From the NCBI GenBank assembly GCA_031550755.1, contig JAVBOJ010000012.1, forward strand, positions 1 through 18,253: DNA of 18,253 nt, in the 5' to 3' direction. Below, piece by piece: positions 14,538 to 18,253 of this stretch. The notes under the pieces were generated by a model. That model was not told the origin of the DNA and ran no database searches. It saw only the letters and a list, made by a program, of their open reading frames with translations. This DNA comes from JAVBOJ01 sp031550755 (GTDB lineage Bacteria > Bacillota > Clostridia > Oscillospirales > UBA929). Positions within the stretch are counted from its first letter, which is position 1. The number at the start of each line of letters is the position of its first letter. The translations under genes were made by a program, and so were the position numbers.

Positions 14538-16260
14538 AGCGGACCATCCCGCCATTGCCGCCGTTCATGCTGCCGTCGTCGGTGACCTCCACCTCCTGGG
14601 TGAAGACCTCGGCGCCTTCCTCGACGCCGGACATGATCTCGATGCCGGTCTCGTTGCCCAGACCGCATTCGACCAGCACGGCGTAAAAGCCGTCCGGCAC
14701 CTTGACGCCCACCGGGTCGATGGCGTTTTCCGGCCGGGTGTCGGCCTTGATAAACAGCACGGTGCCCTCCTGCACATTTTTGACCGCCTCGACCGGGGCG
14801 ATGAGGATATCCATGCGCTGATCGGCCATGAGCTTATAGTCCACGCCGCCGCCCGACATCAGGGTGCCGTCAAAATTGTCCACCTCAAAGACGGCGGGGA
14901 AGGAGCCCATGCCGCCCTCAAACTTGCCGGCAACGCTCATGGACTTGACGATGCCGAAATAGCTCTGCTGGCCGTTCATGGTCCATTGCAGCACCTCGAC
15001 CTGCATCCCGGGCTTGACCGAATAGGCGTACATCTCGTCGATGTTGGCCTCGATAATCATTTTCTGGTTCTGGGCGATGCCCATGACCGGGCCGGTGATA
15101 TCGGCCATTTCGCCGACCATCAGATTGTTGTACATCACCATGCCGGACATGGGGGCGACCATTTGGAAGTCGACGTAGCCCTCGCTCTTGAGGGCGATTT
15201 CCTCTTCATAGCCGCGGATCTCCTCGCGGAGCTTCTCCACCTGCTCGTTGTCCTCCTGATATTCCAGCGACACCAGCGTGGAGCCGGCGTTGTAATCGGC
15301 CCAGGAGAGCAGATTGGCCGAGGTCACGGTGCCGGGGGCTTTGATGAAGAGCTCCTGCTCGCGGCTGTATTCCAGCTTGCCGGCCTCGGCCGGGATCACG
15401 TCCCCGTCGGACAGGGTGGCCGTGGCCGCCATGTCGGCGGTCAGCGCGCCGGGGTTTTTGATGGAGATTTCCACCTCGAACAAAATCGCGCCCTCGGGCG
15501 TGATGCGGCGCACCTTGTTGATTTTCTGCACCTTGCCGTCCACCGTGGCCATGGAGGCCGGAATGCTCACCACGGCGGTCTGGCCGACCTTGATGTCGTA
15601 TTCATACGCATAGCTGAAATAGAGCTTCAGCAGCATGGTGCGGTCGTCCACCAGCTTGCCGACCGGCGTGCCGATGGACACCTTGTCGCCCACCTTGATG
15701 GACGCGGCGTCCAACAATTTCCCGGAAAACGGCGCGGACAGCACCAGATTGTTCAGCAGCTCGGCCTGATTGCCGATCAGGGTGTCGATGGACGCGTTGG
15801 CCTTGTCGATCTTGTCCTGTATGACCTTGATTTCCTTGTCCAGCTCGACCGTATCCAGCACAAACAGCGGATCGCCCTCATTGACAAGGTCGCCCATGTT
15901 GAAATAGCTCTCCAGCACGATGCCCTTGTTCTTGAGGATGATATCGGCCGATTCGGCCGGGCGGGTCTGCCCGTAGCCCTGCACCCAGCTGTCCAGCATC
16001 CCGCGATAGACGGTGGCGGTCAGGGCCTGGGTGGGCGTTTTTTGGAAAAACAACACAAAAAAGCCATAGGCAATGCCGGCAAGAATGGCCAGCGTCACCA
16101 CAATGGCAATGATGCGCTTGATGATCTTCTTTTTGCGGCGGGAGGTGACCTTTTTCTTGGGCGGCGGTATGTAGTCCGGCTGCGGCGGCGGAAAGCCGCC
16201 CTCCTGAGGCGTGACCGGCGCGGCGGTCGTTTGCTGTGCGTCGATGGTGTTCTGGGTCAT
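14530..16260 (-). CDS. Membrane fusion protein (HlyD/MacA-type adaptor) of an ABC exporter
   Basis: A 576-residue single-pass adaptor. ATG 16260 is preferred: AAGGAGG ends nine bases before it but abuts the in-frame ATG at 16269. The N-terminus is a long Pro/Gln-rich then Lys/Arg-rich cytoplasmic tail (about 1-47), followed by one membrane helix (about 48-73). Outside, two lipoyl-like half motifs occur in the first barrel region (LKNKGIVLESYFNMGDLVNEGDP near 109; SAPFSGKLLDAA near 175), and a second set near 305 and 365-390 (KAPGTVTSA; MVAPMSGMVMYNNLMVGE), joined by only a short helix (about 335-355). A beta-barrel domain follows, and the end is Gly/Met-rich. The duplicated lipoyl arrangement is unusual; most MacA-like proteins have one. 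Gram-positive bacteria lack the outer-membrane partner, so this adaptor probably works with the permease in the wall zone. A promoter lies 67 bases upstream. Confidence 0.9.
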   Translation of the reverse strand: MTQNTIDAQQTTAAPVTPQEGGFPPPQPDYIPPPKKKVTSRRKKKIIKRIIAIVVTLAILAGIAYGFFVLFFQKTPTQALTATVYRGMLDSWVQGYGQTRPAESADIILKNKGIVLESYFNMGDLVNEGDPLFVLDTVELDKEIKVIQDKIDKANASIDTLIGNQAELLNNLVLSAPFSGKLLDAASIKVGDKVSIGTPVGKLVDDRTMLLKLYFSYAYEYDIKVGQTAVVSIPASMATVDGKVQKINKVRRITPEGAILFEVEISIKNPGALTADMAATATLSDGDVIPAEAGKLEYSREQELFIKAPGTVTSANLLSWADYNAGSTLVSLEYQEDNEQVEKLREEIRGYEEEIALKSEGYVDFQMVAPMSGMVMYNNLMVGEMADITGPVMGIAQNQKMIIEANIDEMYAYSVKPGMQVEVLQWTMNGQQSYFGIVKSMSVAGKFEGGMGSFPAVFEVDNFDGTLMSGGGVDYKLMADQRMDILIAPVEAVKNVQEGTVLFIKADTRPENAIDPVGVKVPDGFYAVLVECGLGNETGIEIMSGVEEGAEVFTQEVEVTDDGSMNGGNGGMVRYG

Positions 16261-16326
16261 GCGGGACATCCTCCTTTTTCCGGGTGCGCGGCGCGTGCCG
16301 CGTCTCGCGACCCGTTCGGTTTTATT

Positions 16327-16355
16327 ATTATATAGAATTTTGCCGGGACGGGCAA
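16327..16355 (-). promoter_or_regulatory. Sigma-A promoter of the exporter gene cluster
   Basis: On the minus strand TTGCCC (16355-16350) is followed after exactly 17 bases by TATAAT (16332-16327). The -10 box is perfect and the -35 matches 4 of 6. Transcription would start near 16320, about 60 bases before ATG 16260. Confidence 0.7.
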
Positions 16356-16403
16356 TAACAGGAAAAAAACAATAGGGTTACAAAATAGAAGCGGAGGGGG
16401 CGT

Positions 16404-16438
16404 CAGATAACAGATAATGGATATCAGATAACAGATAG
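16404..16438. repeat. Five tandem 7-bp units (CAGATAA type)
   Basis: CAGATAA, CAGATAA, TGGATAT, CAGATAA, CAGATAG run head to tail. Seen another way, TCAGATAACAGATA occurs twice (16403-16416 and 16424-16437). It lies about 50 bases upstream of the exporter promoter. Confidence 0.9.
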
Positions 16439-16518
16439 GGACGCGCCGAGATTGCCGCATCGCCGCCGCTCAACCCCTGCGTCGTTTGCAGGGGACGCCG
16501 CCCTCGGCGTCCCCTACT
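16436..16518. repeat. GC-rich palindromic element with near-inverted ends
   Basis: TAGGGACGCGCCGAG (16436-16450) is nearly the inverse of CTCGGCGTCCCCTA (16504-16517). Inside are two hairpins that share GGGG: CCCCTGC/GCAGGGG (16474-16480, 16488-16494) and GGGGACGCCG/CGGCGTCCCC (16491-16500, 16505-16514). They cannot both form at once. It looks like a small extragenic repeat or a MITE remnant. Confidence 0.65.
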
Positions 16519-16598
16519 ACCCCCCATGTACCCCCCGGACGGAACCCCGAGTGCGGCGTCCCCCTACTTCCCTTTTTGTTACAGACGAGCCAATTTTA

Positions 16599-16626
16599 CA
16601 AAAGTTCCCCTTTGGGGGGAAATTTT
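16599..16626 (-). terminator. Putative terminator of the metallopeptidase gene
   Basis: TTCCCC (16605-16610) pairs with GGGGAA (16616-16621), and AAAA/TTTT extends the stem beyond one mismatch. On the minus strand CTTTT follows. It lies 17 bases after the stop codon. The stem is short, so strength is uncertain. Confidence 0.5.
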
Positions 16627-16642
16627 CGCCTCCCAAAATTTG

Positions 16643-17026
16643 TCAATCTTCTTCGTCAAATTCCTCCCTATAGTCCTCGAGATCCAGCTCGTCCTCAATC
16701 TCCAGATCCCGCTGTCCGCCCAGCGATTCCAAATGGTGGGTAAACTCATGCAGCAGGGTGTGCTTGAGCTCGGCTTTGAATTCCTCGGGCGGCAAATGCC
16801 CGTGGGCGTGGACAAACGAGCCATAATACAGGACGATATACCGTCCCATCGGCCCGCCGACATGATATTCGCCCAAAATATACAGCGGGTTTTCCGGCCG
16901 GCTTTCGGGATGAAACAGCTCTCCCGGCAGCAGGGACACCCCCCCGTTGAGCCTCTCCCAAAACGGCTCGGGCAGCTCGGCGGCAATCTCTTCCAGCATG
17001 GCTTGCGCTTCATCGATGGATATCAT
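16643..17026 (-). CDS. Small zincin-like metallopeptidase family protein
   Basis: A 127-residue cytoplasmic protein (no signal peptide) of the minimal zincin family, PF06262 (DUF1025). The zinc-binding helix HEFTHH is at residues 93-98, with Glu94 as the expected catalytic base, followed by the family hallmark LESLGG and an acidic C-terminus. The pattern PFWERLNGGVSLLP near the start also fits the family. ATG 17026 has AAGGAAG five bases upstream. Length is normal. The physiological substrate of this family is not known. It stands alone, divergent from the small protein and sleB genes across a 219-bp gap with a GC-rich palindrome. The family call is confident; proteolytic activity is inferred. 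Confidence 0.92.
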   Translation of the reverse strand: MISIDEAQAMLEEIAAELPEPFWERLNGGVSLLPGELFHPESRPENPLYILGEYHVGGPMGRYIVLYYGSFVHAHGHLPPEEFKAELKHTLLHEFTHHLESLGGQRDLEIEDELDLEDYREEFDEED

Positions 17027-17050
17027 GGGATCTTCCTTTCATAGTAGAAG

Positions 17051-17144
17051 CGTCCGAACGCCCGCGCAGGGTGAATAAGACGCGGCAAGCGCCGCGAGCC
17101 CGCGAGCGGACCGAGAGCGGCTGATTCACCCGGCCGCGCGGACG
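17051..17144. repeat. About 94-bp imperfect GC-rich palindrome between divergent genes
   Basis: Outer arms are CGTCCG (17051-17056) and CGGACG (17139-17144), then inner arms GGGTGAAT (17069-17076) and ATTCACCC (17124-17131). Short GC stems fill the centre (for example GCGGC-AAGC-GCCGC near 17082). It could be a structured RNA, a bidirectional terminator-like element or a repeat copy. Confidence 0.6.
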
Positions 17145-17187
17145 CCGAGGTGTGACAGTCAGGGACGCGGGGCTCCTCTGCTTCTAT

Positions 17188-17215
17188 GCATCAAATCTGC
17201 TTGTCTACATACAAT
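17188..17215 (+). promoter_or_regulatory. Possible sigma-E-type promoter of the small protein-sleB pair
   Basis: CATACAAT (17208-17215) fits the sigma-E -10 consensus CATACAHT completely. GCATCAA (17188-17194), 13 bases upstream, is a weak -35. Transcription would start near 17222, shortly before GGAGGG at 17233. No clear sigma-A pair was found here. Confidence 0.35.
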
Positions 17216-17245
17216 ACTATCAAATATTTTCCGGAGGGATGCGCG

Positions 17246-17500
17246 ATGGACAAACAAAATTTTATCGGGATGGGTCAAAATCCCGACCCCGACGTGCCGG
17301 ACATTCCGCTGGGACTGGGCATGGCGCTGTTTCAGGAGACCGACGCCCGCCAGTTTTTCGAGAACCTGTCCGACGCCGGGAAAACACGGGTGATCCGCTA
17401 TGTGCAGTCGGGCAATGTGACCGGAGACGACGCCGAGGCCAAAATCCTAACGGCGGTGGACGGCCTGAAGCGGCATGACACGGCGTTTACCGGACAATAA
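17246..17500 (+). CDS. Uncharacterised 84-residue protein upstream of sleB
   Basis: A small soluble protein with no signal peptide or membrane helix. ATG 17246 is chosen because GGAGGG stands seven bases before it; the longer reading frame upstream has no ribosome site. Visible features are a flexible GMGQNPDPDVPD segment (9-20), then IPLGLGMALFQ (21-31), a helix with ARQFFENLSDAGKTRVIRYV (34-53) and a Gly/Asp turn. The IPLGLGMAL-x-Q...F..L pattern recalls small clostridial proteins of unknown function, but no named family can be given. It ends 25 bases before the sleB start, with its own strong ribosome site, so the two are very likely one operon. A sporulation or germination link follows only from that neighbour and the possible sigma-E-type promoter. 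Confidence 0.8.
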   Translation: MDKQNFIGMGQNPDPDVPDIPLGLGMALFQETDARQFFENLSDAGKTRVIRYVQSGNVTGDDAEAKILTAVDGLKRHDTAFTGQ

Positions 17501-17525
17501 GCGCAATACGCACGGAGGGTTTGGG

Positions 17526-18212
17526 ATGAAAGACAAAAAACGGCTGATTGTGTCACTGGCGTTCCTGTTTGCGCTGAATATTTTGCTGGTGCTGTTGGTG
17601 CAATGGGCGCCGGAGGCCGGCGCGGTGACGTACAAGCAGGGCTCCACCGGCGATGTGGTGCGCCAAATCCAGACCAAGCTGCGCAGCTGGGGGTATATGA
17701 CGGCGGCAACCGACGGCATTTACGGCCCCAAAACGGTGGAAGCGGTCAAATATTTCCAGCGCAAAAACGGGCTGACGGTGGACGGCATTTGCGGCACCCG
17801 CACGCTGGCGGCGTTGGGCATCAATACCGCCGCGGCCTCCTCGTCCGGCTCGGCCAGCCGCGACAACGACCTGGCGCTGCTGGCGCGGCTGATTTCCGCC
17901 GAGGCGCGGGGCGAGCCCTATCAAGGGCAGGTGGCGGTCGGCGCGGTGGTGCTCAACCGGGTGCGGCATCCGTCGTTTCCCAACACGCTGTCGGGCGTGA
18001 TTTACCAGCCGGGCGCGTTTACCTGCCTGACCGACGGGCAGTTCAACCAGCCGGTGGCCGACTCGGCCCGCCGCGCCGCGCAGGACGCCATGAACGGACA
18101 GGATCCGTCCGGCGGGGCCATTTATTATTATAACCCGGCCACCGCCACCAGCGCGTGGATTTGGAGCCGGCCGATTTTGACAAAGATTGGGCGACACAAT
18201 TTTTGCAATTAG
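17526..18212 (+). CDS. sleB: Spore cortex-lytic enzyme SleB-like cell wall hydrolase
   Basis: Predicted lytic transglycosylase that breaks spore cortex peptidoglycan at germination. The 228 residues start at ATG 17526, with GGAGGG six bases upstream. An N-terminal hydrophobic segment (about 6-27) acts as signal peptide or anchor. Then comes a PG_binding_1 domain (about 36-98, with GSTGDVVRQIQTKLRSWGY and DGIYGPKTVEAVKYFQ), a Ser/Ala linker (102-111), and the Hydrolase_2 catalytic domain (about 116-228) with the likely catalytic Glu126 in LISAEARGE and the motif VGAVVLNRV. Domain order and length match SleB. CwlJ lacks the N-terminal domain, so SleB fits better. sleB is commonly followed by ypeB; the last 41 bases of the window hold AGGGAGG (18234-18240), which may be the ribosome site of a next gene, but none starts inside the window. 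Confidence 0.93.
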   Translation: MKDKKRLIVSLAFLFALNILLVLLVQWAPEAGAVTYKQGSTGDVVRQIQTKLRSWGYMTAATDGIYGPKTVEAVKYFQRKNGLTVDGICGTRTLAALGINTAAASSSGSASRDNDLALLARLISAEARGEPYQGQVAVGAVVLNRVRHPSFPNTLSGVIYQPGAFTCLTDGQFNQPVADSARRAAQDAMNGQDPSGGAIYYYNPATATSAWIWSRPILTKIGRHNFCN

Positions 18213-18253
18213 GGAAGCGCGAGCCGGGTGCGCAGGGAGGCCAAGCGGCGCAG

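Larger units (their letters stand above)
16261..16642. other. Intergenic region between the exporter genes and the metallopeptidase
   Basis: This 382-bp gap has no credible gene. Left to right it holds the exporter promoter (16327-16355), a 7-bp tandem repeat (16404-16438), a GC-rich palindromic element (16436-16518) with a degenerate further copy of CGGCGTCCCCCTAC at about 16553-16566, and a hairpin that can end the metallopeptidase transcript (16599-16626). Confidence 0.75.

Noticed and set aside
16404..16438. CRISPR-like direct repeats (TCAGATAACAGATA twice)
   Set aside because: The units are 7 bp, in tandem and without spacers, so this is a microsatellite.
16452..16743. Short plus-strand frames between the exporter cluster and the metallopeptidase
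   Set aside because: They lie in repeat and hairpin sequence, lack ribosome sites and give low-complexity peptides.

Overview
The window looks like chromosome of an anaerobic, endospore-forming Clostridia, probably Oscillospiraceae-like. This is inferred from a high-GC sequence with strong AGGAGG-type ribosome binding sites, sigma-A-like promoters, RNase Y, S-layer-homology (SLH) proteins, a secreted FIVAR-bearing pectin lyase and a SleB-type spore cortex hydrolase. No rRNA, tRNA, CRISPR array, transposase or phage gene was seen.

Layout. (1) 1-4643, minus strand: the start of a secreted FIVAR-domain protein that runs off the left edge, preceded by a very large secreted PL11 rhamnogalacturonan lyase with four FIVAR repeats, a beta-sandwich module and a C-terminal Ig-like domain. 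(2) 5007-7658, minus: a small SLH protein and the core gene rny (RNase Y), which has a near-consensus promoter. (3) 7819-8416, minus: a membrane-anchored protein broken by a single frameshift next to a 22-bp perfect palindrome. (4) 8563-9461, plus: two short overlapping genes with no recognised family. They share a C-terminal motif (TLTDxxYxGLPIE...TLT) and sit behind a possible sporulation-type promoter; a strong bidirectional terminator follows. (5) 16260 down to 9529, minus: an apparent cluster of membrane fusion protein, ABC ATPase, MacB-type permease, SLH surface protein and lipoprotein-type class F-like sortase. The first three overlap or abut and are surely co-translated. A 114-bp palindromic repeat separates them from the SLH-sortase pair. 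(6) 16643-17026, minus: a small zincin metallopeptidase. (7) 17246-18212, plus: an uncharacterised 84-residue protein and SleB, probably one sporulation-linked operon.

How the parts may work together. Most genes act at the cell envelope: pectin degradation outside the cell, S-layer-type anchoring, an MFP/ABC/FtsX export machine, a sortase, and a cortex hydrolase. The most novel items are the motif-sharing gene pair at 8563-9461, the exporter/SLH/sortase neighbourhood, and the modular lyase with a helical insertion in its catalytic region. All functional statements are from reading motifs by eye; no database search was possible.
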